Positions 49,730 to 62,726 of a stretch of 64,000 nt of DNA are shown one piece after another. Within the stretch, counting starts at the first letter, position 1. The number at the start of each line of letters is the position of its first letter. A program made the position numbers and the translations under genes. Location: the NCBI GenBank assembly GCA_002706765.1, contig PAJV01000013.1:62001-126000 (forward strand). Direction: 5' to 3'. The notes below the pieces were generated by a model, which saw only the letters and a program-made list of their open reading frames with translations, searched no databases and had not been told where the DNA came from. Source of the stretch: Gimesia sp. (lineage in GTDB: Bacteria; Planctomycetota; Planctomycetia; Planctomycetales; Planctomycetaceae).

Positions 49730-51559
49730 TTATTCCTCAATCAGCGAGGTCTTCCAGACCTCCTTGGCGAGTTCCGCTAACATCTCCTGGCGATCATCGA
49801 TCTCGGCAGCCGTCCATTGGTCGTAAGACCTCAGCTTCTCGTTGATGCGAGTGATGCTGGAGTTCTTTCCAACTTCGGTCTTCTCGACAATGCTGGATGT
49901 CAGGTAGTGCTTGCATTTCTTGTACTCAGCCTGCTTGTCTTCAAAGAAGCCGTTGCTGGCCACGATGTTGATTGGCTTCTCCAGCAACGTGAAATTCCCA
50001 AGCCGGTTTTTGTACTCGTCGTAGTCCGTTTCGGGATTGCTCTGGAGGAAACTCTGCCGCAATTCCGGTTGAGGTGTGTTCGGAAGGATGTGTTCCATTT
50101 CCAGGACCGTGTATAGGTCCAACGAACCTGGCACAGTCACTCCCTTGTAAGCCATGTCAACATGCTGGGTCAGTTTCGCCAAGAAGTAGCGAGTCCGGTA
50201 CTGCTGCATCGAACGTAGGGTGTACCGCTTCAGTGCATCTGCCAGTTCGCCGGTCTTCGCCTGCATGCTGGCTCGGAACTGGTTTTCGATGAACTCGTTG
50301 AGTTTCTTCTTTTGCTCGGATTCGTCTTCCAATTTAGCGATCTCTCGCAACTCATCTGCCCAAATTGAGAAGTTGCGTTCCAGCACCCTGGTCGGCGTCT
50401 TTGTGAAAATGTAGAAGAACAGGAAACTCTCCAACTGTTCCACGAAATGGTCGAATAGCGGCTTCGGGATGTTGGCAATTGCCAGCAGCAAGACGTAGTG
50501 CAAGCTGAATGCACCACCACACATTTTCTTCATGTTCGCCATCGGAACATTGGTTTTGCCGTCATTGCCTTGCCCAGCCGCAAACGCCAGGTAGCTTTCC
50601 ACATTGCGAATGATCTTCCGCACAAACTCGAAGGGTTTGTCTTTGTAGCCACACAGGTCTGCGTTTTCTTTTTGGATAAACCAGTCGTATATCTCGTCTT
50701 CCCGAATAATCTGATCCTTGTTGCGGATCTTGTAATTCGCCATGAGGAAATATCGCAGGAACCGGAGCGGCTTCTCCTTGTCTTTCTCCAGAGGTGCTGT
50801 GATCTTCTTCCACTCATTTTTCAGCTTCGTAAATTCCTTCTGATCGACCTGTGTGAAGAGCAGGTTTTTGAGCAGATCCATTGGGTTCAACCCGACGCCC
50901 CGCTCGTTGATTGTCTCAAAGATTTTCAAGGCGCTACTGACATCGGTCGAAATCTGAATGAAGACTACGTGGTTGGCGAGATACCACCACAGTTCCTTCA
51001 GGCTCGCCTCATCCTCGTAGTTGTCCAACAAATACCGGTAGACCGTCCCATAAGCATTCAGCAGATTATCCAACGAACCAAAGCGTGGAATGGCGGACTG
51101 CTGGACAGCCACGGCAACCTTTTCTGGTGTGTCATTCGTTTTTACGAGGCAGACCATCAACTCGTCGGCGTTCTCATAGCGAGGTTCCAGCTTCAAACTC
51201 GTCTCGATGCCTGACTTGGTCGTGAAACTGGTGGAGAGCAATCCATTGACGAGTTCGTAGTGTTCTGGGCTGTCTTTGAAACGATGACGCAGCGCACACA
51301 GCAGAAGGAAGAAGGTCGTCAGACGCTGCTGCCCGTCAATGACATCGTACTGGTTCTTCCGAGCACCGGGAGATACCAGAATCATGCCAATGAAGTATTC
51401 CTTATCGGTGCCTGATTCGATTTGATCATCTATGTCGTCGAGCAGTTGCTGAACTTCCTTGTCCGTCCAGACATATTCTCGTTGGTAATCCGGCACGACG
51501 TAGAAGCATTCTTTGAAAGCTTCCTCGATGCTGTACTTGTGATTTTCAATTCGTGCCAT
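49730..51559 (-). CDS. GmrSD-type DUF262/HNH (DUF1524) protein
   Basis: 609 residues. The N-terminal DUF262 domain is marked by VPDYQREYVWTDKEVQQLLD and YDVIDGQQRLTTF (75-82), the GmrS-type nucleotide-binding motif. The C-terminal DUF1524 domain has LEMEHILPNTPQPE near 488 and DEYKNRLGNFTLLEKPINIV, an HNH-like nuclease with the DH/N..N arrangement. Proteins of this type restrict modified DNA, as in GmrSD and BrxU. The stop of the GIY-YIG gene overlaps this start (TAATG). Its presence inside a type I operon suggests that it complements the methylation-dependent system by attacking modified phage DNA. Confidence 0.85.
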   Translation of the reverse strand: MARIENHKYSIEEAFKECFYVVPDYQREYVWTDKEVQQLLDDIDDQIESGTDKEYFIGMILVSPGARKNQYDVIDGQQRLTTFFLLLCALRHRFKDSPEHYELVNGLLSTSFTTKSGIETSLKLEPRYENADELMVCLVKTNDTPEKVAVAVQQSAIPRFGSLDNLLNAYGTVYRYLLDNYEDEASLKELWWYLANHVVFIQISTDVSSALKIFETINERGVGLNPMDLLKNLLFTQVDQKEFTKLKNEWKKITAPLEKDKEKPLRFLRYFLMANYKIRNKDQIIREDEIYDWFIQKENADLCGYKDKPFEFVRKIIRNVESYLAFAAGQGNDGKTNVPMANMKKMCGGAFSLHYVLLLAIANIPKPLFDHFVEQLESFLFFYIFTKTPTRVLERNFSIWADELREIAKLEDESEQKKKLNEFIENQFRASMQAKTGELADALKRYTLRSMQQYRTRYFLAKLTQHVDMAYKGVTVPGSLDLYTVLEMEHILPNTPQPELRQSFLQSNPETDYDEYKNRLGNFTLLEKPINIVASNGFFEDKQAEYKKCKHYLTSSIVEKTEVGKNSSITRINEKLRSYDQWTAAEIDDRQEMLAELAKEVWKTSLIEE

Positions 51560-52440
51560 TATCTGGTCCCTGTTGATTCTTCTGTTTCTGCCACGGAAGA
51601 GATTTCATCTTGAAGTTGTTTTAATGTGGTGCCGTCCTCAAGTTTCCACTCATCCCGTCCGTTGGTTGTACGCCCGGTTACAACGCAACCTGCTGTGGAT
51701 GGTGATTTGAAGACGTGGTCCTGTATGAATTGATCATCCACAATCACCCCCTGTTCTTTCAGGTCTCTCCGCATCGACACTGCGTACTGATGTTGGGATG
51801 GTACATCTGTCGGAGCGATCTGTGACCCTTTCACCACCACAAAGCCCTTGGGATCTTCGTAGCCCCTGGCTTCACTGCCACGGCCTTTGATGTACAGTAG
51901 ATTCTGAGGTGGAATTGATGTCTCTGTCTTCTCAAAGATACTGAGACCCAGCAACGGAAATATGCTAAGCATGTCGAGCAGAAAACTCTCCACATCTGCC
52001 GTCTCTGCTTCTGAGAGCGTCGGCGGAAAAGAAGGCTGGTCGCTATAGAGTTTGCATTGTTTGGCCGCTTTAGCCAGTTCTAAAAGGCGTGCTTCAAGAT
52101 GCTTGACATGAGCTTTGTTGAGGCTGCTGTCCTTGGTGACAAAGAAAATGGCCCAATCCCAAAAGTCCTTTTGACTGTAATGGGAGCCAAGCCGTTTCTT
52201 CACTACGTCACTCTCTCCAACGTAAATGGTCGGCATTGAACTGTCGTCTGAAGTTCCAATGAGCACATAGACGCCCGTGCGTTCAAACTCGGGCCGACTG
52301 ACAACCTGTTTGAAAATACTCCTGTTGAAAACAACACCGATTCCAGTCCAATTCGATTTTTCGACCAGGCGCAGACCGTCTGGGTCGCCATCGGGGATGA
52401 AGATGCGGATTGAGAAGGGCCGTTGATGGTTATCAGGCAT
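51559..52440 (-). CDS. GIY-YIG nuclease-like protein with DUF4357-like end
   Basis: 293 residues. GVYVLIGTSDDSSMPTIYVG is the GIY-YIG core at about 56-75, with ESDVVKKRLGSHYSQKDFWD continuing the fold. The central helical part (VKHLEARLLELAKAAKQCKL) is followed by a C-terminal segment (TAGCVVTGRTTNGRDEWKLE) with DUF4357 character. The fold can cut DNA, but several family members are only structural; here the Tyr residues are kept. Overlaps of a few bases on both sides place it inside the restriction operon. Confidence 0.8.
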   Translation of the reverse strand: MPDNHQRPFSIRIFIPDGDPDGLRLVEKSNWTGIGVVFNRSIFKQVVSRPEFERTGVYVLIGTSDDSSMPTIYVGESDVVKKRLGSHYSQKDFWDWAIFFVTKDSSLNKAHVKHLEARLLELAKAAKQCKLYSDQPSFPPTLSEAETADVESFLLDMLSIFPLLGLSIFEKTETSIPPQNLLYIKGRGSEARGYEDPKGFVVVKGSQIAPTDVPSQHQYAVSMRRDLKEQGVIVDDQFIQDHVFKSPSTAGCVVTGRTTNGRDEWKLEDGTTLKQLQDEISSVAETEESTGTR

Positions 52441-53183
52441 GGGTGATCTCCTGTTCCTCTGGCCCAGCCAAGATTGATATGGGAGCCCAGCAGAACTGAG
52501 AACTTACTTCAGGCCATTCTTTTTCAGCGCATCGAGGCAGCTTTGGGTTGGAGTTATCAAATGGATTTCGTTCATCCTTTGTGATAGCAGCGAAGTAGAC
52601 TCGATCATCACACTTTGCCAACAGGTCAGTGAAGTTCTTGACTCCATCAACGATTTTCAGTCGTCGCCAGGAACCGGGCCAGTCTTCATCAATCTCATCG
52701 TCTTTATAGAATGGATCGCCGCCAACATCCTTATAAAAGTTTCTGAAGACAGGAGTCTCTTGAAGGTATTTCACATTGTTGTGGGTTGTGAATGATCGAT
52801 TTATATAAAGTAGAGCAAAACGCCACTTCAATTCGAGTTGACCCTGAAGTGTTGAGTTGTATGACTTACCTCGGCAACTCTTTTCGTAAGTTTCGTTGAG
52901 CTTGACCTCCAAGAACAACATCGTGGGATCAGGGCACTCAACGTAGATGGCTCCATCGGGACAGCCGAAGCCTTGTTTACCGAGGTCCAGTTCGCTGAAG
53001 ATGATCGCCTTGGGGAAGCCGGTAAGATTTGCAAATGGACTTTCACATCCTGCTGGGAAGTGGAATCGTTTGAGGAACTCTGGAATGCAGGCCGGGAGGT
53101 GAGTGAACATGAACCAGGACATCAAGCCTCGTTCGCTGTAACAGCCGAACTGGCAGTTGCTGGAAGCTGGTTTGATGAACATC

Positions 53184-53191
<8 letters not shown>
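52433..53191 (-). CDS. PD-(D/E)XK-like nuclease of the type I operon
   Basis: 252 residues from ATG 53191, which overlaps the end of hsdS by eight bases. GFGCPDGAIYVECPDPTMLF followed by LEVKLNETYEK gives D79, E95 and K97 of a PD-(D/E)XK-like site (D ... ExK). Several cysteines occur (CQFGCYSERGL near 12, CAEKEWPEVSSQFCWAP near 220). No Pfam family is recalled. It could be an extra nuclease or a regulator of the restriction complex. The alternative start at 53209 lies in hsdS. Confidence 0.55.
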
Positions 53192-57222
<4,031 letters not shown>

Positions 57223-57338
57223 TCATCCCTTTTCAGGGTTGCGTTTTGCGATTTGGTTACGTCTTGATGCTTGCCTTTTTACTGCAAGTAGCGTACGTTG
57301 TTTTGGACGATTTTGCAATTAGCAGGGTGAGGGAACGA

Positions 57339-57677
57339 ATGCGATTCGGCGAGAAAATTCGAGAACTTCGAAAGAAGAAGAGTTTGAGTCAGGAGTCTCT
57401 GGCAAAGTTGGTCGGCATCACCGCCCCGTATCTTTCGAAGGTGGAAAATCATCGTCTCGACTTCGGAGAGCATCCGGCCGAGAAGTTGATCCATAAACTG
57501 GCAAGTGTTCTTGATGCGGACGAAACTGAATTGCTGCTCTTGGCCGAAAAGGTGCCACCAAATATCCGCCAGCGATTGTTCGAACGCCCTGAGATATTCA
57601 GTCAGATTGCTGAGCTTGATGATGAGGAATTAGATCTTCTGATTTTACACATCTTAGATAGACCGAAGCAGGTTTGA
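57339..57677 (+). CDS. XRE-family transcriptional regulator (island copy 2)
   Basis: 112 residues from ATG 57339 (GAGGGA upstream). MRFGEKIRELRKKKSLSQES and APYLSKVENHRLDFGEHPAE show the HTH; VLDADETELLLLAEKVPPNI is the second half. It is a clear paralogue of the regulator at 40096. It diverges from hsdM, so it probably represses or times the restriction operon, a job like that of C proteins. Its TGA overlaps the ATG of the following hydrolase gene (TGATG). Confidence 0.85.
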   Translation: MRFGEKIRELRKKKSLSQESLAKLVGITAPYLSKVENHRLDFGEHPAEKLIHKLASVLDADETELLLLAEKVPPNIRQRLFERPEIFSQIAELDDEELDLLILHILDRPKQV

Positions 57678-58489
57678 TGAAAATCCTCTTCCTTCACGGA
57701 TGGCATAGTGTCGTGGGTGGCGTCAAACCGACTTATCTGATGAGTCCTGGTCACACTGTAATAAATCCTGCCCTGGATGACGACAACTTCGACGCTGCCG
57801 TCCAAACTACTCAAGCGGAGTATGACCAACACCACCCCAATGTAATTGTCGGTTCTTCCCGTGGTGGAGCCGTCGCCATGAACATCGAAAGTGGTGACAC
57901 TCCCCTTATATTGCTCTGTCCAGCATGGAAGAATTGGGGGACTGTCACATCCACAAAAAGGAAAACAACGATCCTTCACAGTCGGATGGATGATGTCATT
58001 CCTTTCAAAGACAGCGAGGAGCTTGTAGCAAACAGCAAACTTCGTGAGGGAGCGTTGATTGAGGTTGGCAACGATCATCGACTGGCTGATTCAAAATCCC
58101 TTGAAACAATGCTGGGGGCGGCAATCGAATCATGTATTCCCTCAATCACTGATAATCTTGAAGAAATGTTGCAACAAGAATGGGCTGGATTGTGCTACAC
58201 GGCATCGGTGCGCTGGGTCACCCGTCCGACGAATTCTGAATGGGTTCTCGTTCATGGTAAAGCAGGAAGGGAATCGGTTGGACGGCGGATTGATCATGCC
58301 TGGTGCGAGCATAATGACCAAGTTGTCGATTTAACGATGCCAGTTGGAAATCGGATGTTTGATCGGAGAGAGTATTATCGGATCTTTGAGCCGGAAGTCA
58401 TCAAGAAGTATTCCGCCCAGGATACCCGTTGGTTGATTATAAAAAATGGGCATGATGGTCCGTGGGACGAATCTGAACAGTTAAGCTAG
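57677..58489 (+). CDS. alpha/beta hydrolase with extra C-terminal domain
   Basis: 270 residues from ATG 57677, coupled to the XRE gene through TGATG. MKILFLHGWHSVVGGVKPTY, IVGSSRGGAVAMNI (nucleophile Ser), RMDDVIPFKD (Asp) and GNDHRLAD (His) form the full triad of a small YqiA-like esterase. The last 110 residues (HGKAGRESVGRRIDHAWCEH, NDQVVDLTMPVGNRMFD) look like a separate papain/transglutaminase-like fragment with HAWCE..D.VVDLT. The esterase may act on a small molecule or protein ester; no direct link to restriction is shown. Confidence 0.75.
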   Translation: MKILFLHGWHSVVGGVKPTYLMSPGHTVINPALDDDNFDAAVQTTQAEYDQHHPNVIVGSSRGGAVAMNIESGDTPLILLCPAWKNWGTVTSTKRKTTILHSRMDDVIPFKDSEELVANSKLREGALIEVGNDHRLADSKSLETMLGAAIESCIPSITDNLEEMLQQEWAGLCYTASVRWVTRPTNSEWVLVHGKAGRESVGRRIDHAWCEHNDQVVDLTMPVGNRMFDRREYYRIFEPEVIKKYSAQDTRWLIIKNGHDGPWDESEQLS

Positions 58490-59025
58490 ATACCGTTACT
58501 GACGTATTGCTGTCCATTTTATGGCCAATTCTTGTGCGATTCTCTCGCACTTCGAAATACGCCATTTGGACATAGTGCATCGGACTACTGAATGGTGATC
58601 GGGGAATTACACCGATTCATCATTGACATAGGTCATCTGGTGCTGTTTGTAGATATTTTGGCCAAGAAGGCACTGAAACCGATCTCAGAGAACTCGATCA
58701 ATAATTGGTTTATGAGTACTGGAATTCAATTGCACAATCACTTCGTGGAACTTGTCTTCGAATAGCCATGCGAGAATGCCAATAACGAGCGTCATTCGCA
58801 AATTGGATTAGGCAACCGGACAAAACTTGTGCTTGCAAAGTATTTAGACTCGGCATGCCTTTTCTGAAAACCCATGCACACTCGCATTTATACTTGTATA
58901 GGAATGGGGCGCAGTCGCTTGAAAGAAGAGGTCGAAAATGCATTACGTTGGTAAGAAATCTGAAAATAATCCATGCGTTAACGATATATTGAAGTTCCCC
59001 AGAAATAGTGGGCGCTGCGTTTAGG
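58490..59025. other. 536-bp spacer before the IS element
   Basis: No gene I would support. Likely the 3' flank of the hydrolase gene and the insertion site of the IS3-type element. No terminator hairpin or target-site duplication was recognised. Confidence 0.45.
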
Positions 59026-59885
59026 TTATACTGCCTGCTCAATCATTTCGGGGCTCTGATAGTCCAGAGATGAATGGAGCCTTTCACGATTGTAAAACAC
59101 TTCGATGTACTCGAAGATGCTGTGCCGGGCTGATGTACGTGTTTCGTATTTCTGGCGATGAATCAATTCTTTCTTGAGTGTTGCAAAAAAGCTTTCCATC
59201 ACCGCATTATCCCAACAGTCTCCCTTGCGGCTCATGCTACACTGAATCCCGTTGACTTTAAGGGTTCTCTGATACGCTTCACTGCAATACTGACTGCCAC
59301 GATCAGAGTGGTGTAACAGACTCCCTTTCGGGCAGCGACGGATGATCGCCATTTGCAGCGCATCCAAAACCAGTTCCTTCGTCATCTGTGAAGACATGCT
59401 CCAGCCAACCACTTTGCGTGAATACAGATCGATAACAAGGCCAGGTATAACCAGCCCTGATTGGTCCAAACGTAGGTAATATTTGAGACCCAGGTCTGGT
59501 TCGGTCCTGTCGACTGGTCAAACTGTCGATTCAACACATTCGCTGCCACGGGATCAGAATGGTTGGAGTCAGTGGTGACCTGGTATTTCTTCTTGATTCG
59601 GGCTTGGATACCCGCTTCCTGCATCACTTTGGCAACGGTGTACTCGCTGCAGGGGGTGTCTTGAGAAAGGAGTTCCCTGTGAACACGAGGCGAGCCATAA
59701 TTGTCGTTATGCTTCGTATTGTGAATGACTTTAATTTGCTCCTGGAGAGACTTCCGATTTTGTGAACGACAGCTGAGAGGCCTTCGTTGCCAACGATAAT
59801 AGCCGCTACGTGAAACTTGAAGAACCTGACACATCAGGCAAATCTTCCAGACGGTTTCATGTTCTTCGATGAAGCGGAATCTCAT
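59026..59885 (-). pseudogene. IS3-type transposase orfB, frameshifted
   Basis: The first part (59382-59885) reads MRFRFIEEHETVWKICLMCQ, VSRSGYYRWQRRPLS, HNDNYGSPRVHRELL and [19 protein letters not shown]. The second part (59026-59469) continues [60 protein letters not shown] and [15 protein letters not shown]. The rve-type integrase core with its catalytic D, D and E is complete over the two frames. Adding one base near 59436 joins them, so this is a single gene with a one-base deletion. Confidence 0.8.
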
Positions 59886-60171
59886 TGATTTTCTCTGGCA
59901 AAGAAGGCCGTCGCTTTTTTAATGTGTCTCGTTCCATACGCAGACGCTTCACTTCTTCACGCAGAAGCTTGAGTTCATCATTCTCGTTATCACTTTCCGA
60001 TTGGGAGAACTTTGTCTTCCAGCGATGAATCAGGTTCTCATTAATATCCAGGCTGCGTGCCACTTCAGCAGCTTTGAAGCCTTGCTCGGTGACCCAGTGG
60101 ACTATGTGGGCGTTGGCCGTTGAAATCTTTCTTCGAGGTCTGACCTGGTAACGATGAGTGGCCCAAGGCAA
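59857..60171 (-). pseudogene. IS3-type transposase orfA, frameshifted near its end
   Basis: Reads PRRKISTANAHIVHWVTEQG with KAAEVARSLDINENLIHRWK, a helix-turn-helix, then ELKLLREEVKRLRMERDTLK. After the lysines it drifts into KRRPSLPEKINEI. One more A in the A6 run at 59915-59920 gives LKKATAFFARENQ and a TGA that overlaps the orfB ATG, the usual arrangement. This looks like an indel rather than the programmed frameshift, though the latter cannot be ruled out. Confidence 0.65.
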
Positions 60172-60540
60172 TCACACCCTCCGCTCAGAGGCATGGAACT
60201 CATTCTGAATCGCATTAAAAGCGGCTCGTTTTGGGAAAGGCTTATAACTTTCACTCCGAGATATATAATTCAACATCGTGTTGTCCAGAGACAGATCGAC
60301 GTCCAATTCTTTCAGTTGTTTGTTCTCGTCTGGCCTCTTTCGATTTCATGCCGTCGTATTGATTTCGATAGCGATAATAAGTGGATTCACTGACTCCGAG
60401 ATTCTACACGACGGAAACCAACTCTTTGCCAGCATTTAGCATCGCATCAGCATCACACAATTTGCTAACATTCTGCTCGGGGTTATAACGTTTCTTCGCT
60501 TGTTCATAATAAGTTATCCTCGTCAAAAAGACGCTGAGAA
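60172..60540 (-). pseudogene. remnant of a second IS3-type orfA
   Basis: In broken frames the minus strand reads KRRNVITPEQ-like and YNPEQNVSKLCDADAMLNAG, then (after a stop) NLGVSESTYYRYRNQYDGMK, and in another frame ENKQLKELDVDLSLDNTMLN. The pattern KRY.PEQ....L..AD..L..G, LG.S..TYYRWR..YGGM and L.KLV.DL.LD..MLK is that of IS3-family orfA. It has an internal stop and at least one frameshift. Confidence 0.6.
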
Positions 60541-60597
60541 CCTTCATAACAATTGGAACCGATATTGATAAGCAGACCACAAAGATAACATAAGCTA

Positions 60598-61851
60598 TTA
60601 ATAGATCGTTCTTAATTGATATCGATATCCTTGCTCCTTAACATCATACCAGTGGGTACACCATTGCCCAACGGCTTCGATTGGACCAGAAATACTATGA
60701 TCGCCTCTTTGAGTGCGAATTTCAATTGCCTGCAATGCGACATCATAATCTTCATAGTATTGATAATATAAATCCCCAATATCTCTTATCCCTAGAATAT
60801 AATCGTTCCATTTGTCATTACCCCAGAGCATACCAAGTGCCCCGGTCAATATTTCGAATCCTGAACTGGTTAAACAGACCGTGTGGTTAGCAACTGGATC
60901 GCCAACAAAACTGATACAGTTAGTTGTGCAAGCCTTGATTTGTTCTACAAGTTCAACATCAGTCGTTTGAGCTACTCGAGCCCATTTTTGTGATAAGACT
61001 CTGCTCATAATTGCTTTTGAGTCGTATGATGACTTTCCAGGAGATTCATAGAGAATATCTGCCAATAACTCTTCCAAACGAAACTGCATCATACTCCCAC
61101 CATACCCGAATAGGTCTGAGATCAGTGCTAGGCAAATTATTTCAGCAATTGAGTTGATCTCCAATTCCGTTTGAATCGCTTTTTGTGCAAATAAATAACG
61201 AGGCTGAACTGCTAATACGAACCCTAAAAAAAATCCAAATAGATCAGGTCCTTCAATAAAATTTCGTAAATTGAAACTATTTGAATTCACATACTCAGAA
61301 TTGGTTTCAACAATCTCTACTTGATACCCTCTCAAAAAGGTAGTCCAGGGAGTGTGTTGCCATGCCATACAGCTTTGAGGTTCATGCAGAACTAGGTAAT
61401 TTTGATGGTATTGTTTTTTTGTTACGGATTCCAATGCCTGAATTGTCAAAGCAAAGATTTGTTTGTGCCATTCAACTACTACAGAATACTCTCGCAATGA
61501 AGAAATTTGGGCACCAGATTTAGCTATTCTTTGGTCTTTGATCTTTTGCAAACAATCGAAACCTTTTTTTGTCAGATCTATGCTACCAGGTGAAGGCCAA
61601 CCGAAGATAGGGCCATGAATATTCTTACTATTCAACTTTATTTTCATTCTGTCTAAAAAAGCACGCTCTATTATATGAACATATTCACCTTTAATCAGAA
61701 ATTCTAATCCGCTCTCTATTTCAGACTTTGACGGAATTACTAAACCATACAAATTTGCATAATTGATTGTAGACCTTTGAATCAAAAATGGACTTGGCTG
61801 TTCCATATAAATAGTTTCGAGAACTAATTCTTCTGGTGATTTAAGTTTCAC
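60598..61851 (-). CDS. 417-residue protein with winged-helix-like N-terminus, unrecognised
   Basis: MKLKSPEELVLETIYMEQPS, then ESGLEFLIKGEYVHIIERAF and GSIDLTKKGFDCLQKIKDQR form a winged-helix-like module (residues 1-100). The middle (VVEWHKQIFALTIQALESVT and FLRGYQVEIVETNSEY) and the helical end (FLGFVLAVQPRYLFAQKAI) are unfamiliar. No catalytic motif. AT-rich, like its neighbours. ATG 61851. Could be a regulator or an abortive-infection type protein, but this is not shown. Confidence 0.5.
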   Translation of the reverse strand: MKLKSPEELVLETIYMEQPSPFLIQRSTINYANLYGLVIPSKSEIESGLEFLIKGEYVHIIERAFLDRMKIKLNSKNIHGPIFGWPSPGSIDLTKKGFDCLQKIKDQRIAKSGAQISSLREYSVVVEWHKQIFALTIQALESVTKKQYHQNYLVLHEPQSCMAWQHTPWTTFLRGYQVEIVETNSEYVNSNSFNLRNFIEGPDLFGFFLGFVLAVQPRYLFAQKAIQTELEINSIAEIICLALISDLFGYGGSMMQFRLEELLADILYESPGKSSYDSKAIMSRVLSQKWARVAQTTDVELVEQIKACTTNCISFVGDPVANHTVCLTSSGFEILTGALGMLWGNDKWNDYILGIRDIGDLYYQYYEDYDVALQAIEIRTQRGDHSISGPIEAVGQWCTHWYDVKEQGYRYQLRTIY

Positions 61852-61921
61852 AATGGACTTTCGGATGGATAAAGTTCCTGAGGCACATTGAATCCCGCTG
61901 AAAGGCTGCCCTAAATAACGT

Positions 61922-62608
61922 TTAACTGAAGCTACGAACTACTAATCGACGACTAAGTGGTTGAAGACCACGAGGGTGCTGTTCAGCGTATTCGTTTAGC
62001 TCTGTGGTATAATTAGATGATACAATTGCTTCTTTTTTCATCACGAACCAATTTACATCTTCTGAATATGGATAGCTGGTTAGTGATCCTTCGTAATGAA
62101 ACCAATTCTGCATATCGACTGTTTCTCCACCAGGTAAGACAGGAAAAAACTTGCCTGGAGTAATTTGATGAGAAGGACTTTTTGTTGACTTCCCCATCAG
62201 TTTAAGATTTTTCCTTGTTAGGAGCCCTTTACTAAATTCATCAAGTCCATGTTTCGAAGGAAGAGTATCTGATATTCGATAAAGAATGCCAATTACAACC
62301 TTGGGGTCATCTAATGTGCCAGCAACTGGGGTATGAAGAAAATGAACTTCATAATCACTTGGATCATCTGTATCAACAAGATGCTCAGAACAATGGTGAA
62401 TATGGACAAAATCCAATTTAAACTTACGTCCTCTGAATTGAATAAGCGGAGGATTACTTGATTCCAGTTTGAAATTACCATGAGCAGGAATATGACCAAC
62501 AAATTCCCCTTGATAACTTTGTTCTAAGGGATATTCAATTGACAAAAGATTTTCTGAAGAAGTCAATGGCAAGGCTGTTTCGGTAACTAATTTGATCGGT
62601 GACTGCAT
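61922..62608 (-). CDS. alpha-type carbonic anhydrase-like protein
   Basis: 228 residues. The family marks are QSPI at the start (2-5), FVHIHHCSEHLVD with H69 and H71 as zinc ligands, YEVHFLH with E87 and the third ligand H89, and WFHYEGSLTSYPYSEDVNWF near 180. It should hydrate CO2 to bicarbonate. Unlike most bacterial alpha enzymes it has no visible signal peptide (it starts MQSPIKLVTE), so it would be cytoplasmic, or the start lies elsewhere. It sits between two unrecognised genes on the same strand. Confidence 0.8.
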   Translation of the reverse strand: MQSPIKLVTETALPLTSSENLLSIEYPLEQSYQGEFVGHIPAHGNFKLESSNPPLIQFRGRKFKLDFVHIHHCSEHLVDTDDPSDYEVHFLHTPVAGTLDDPKVVIGILYRISDTLPSKHGLDEFSKGLLTRKNLKLMGKSTKSPSHQITPGKFFPVLPGGETVDMQNWFHYEGSLTSYPYSEDVNWFVMKKEAIVSSNYTTELNEYAEQHPRGLQPLSRRLVVRSFS

Positions 62609-62726
62609 CGTTAAAATATCTTTCGTAAATTGTGAGATTTAAGTCCAAACTGAAGACTATAGTCGCTCAGGAATGAAGAGAATATTCATCAATATGCGAT
62701 GACATCTATATGAAACAATTAAACCC

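Larger units (their letters stand above)
59026..60171 (-). mobile_element. degenerate IS3-family insertion sequence
   Basis: Two overlapping frames of an IS3-type transposase, each with an indel; see the two entries below. The order orfA then orfB, the DDE motif and the helix-turn-helix of orfA define the family. The terminal inverted repeats could not be fixed. Not expected to be active. Confidence 0.75.

Noticed and set aside
50498-51214. Plus-strand frame of 238 codons opposite the GmrSD-type gene
   Set aside because: Antisense shadow of a conserved gene with normal codon structure on the minus strand.
58710-59042. 110-codon minus-strand frame beside the IS element
   Set aside because: Low-complexity translation without a start signal; probably chance.
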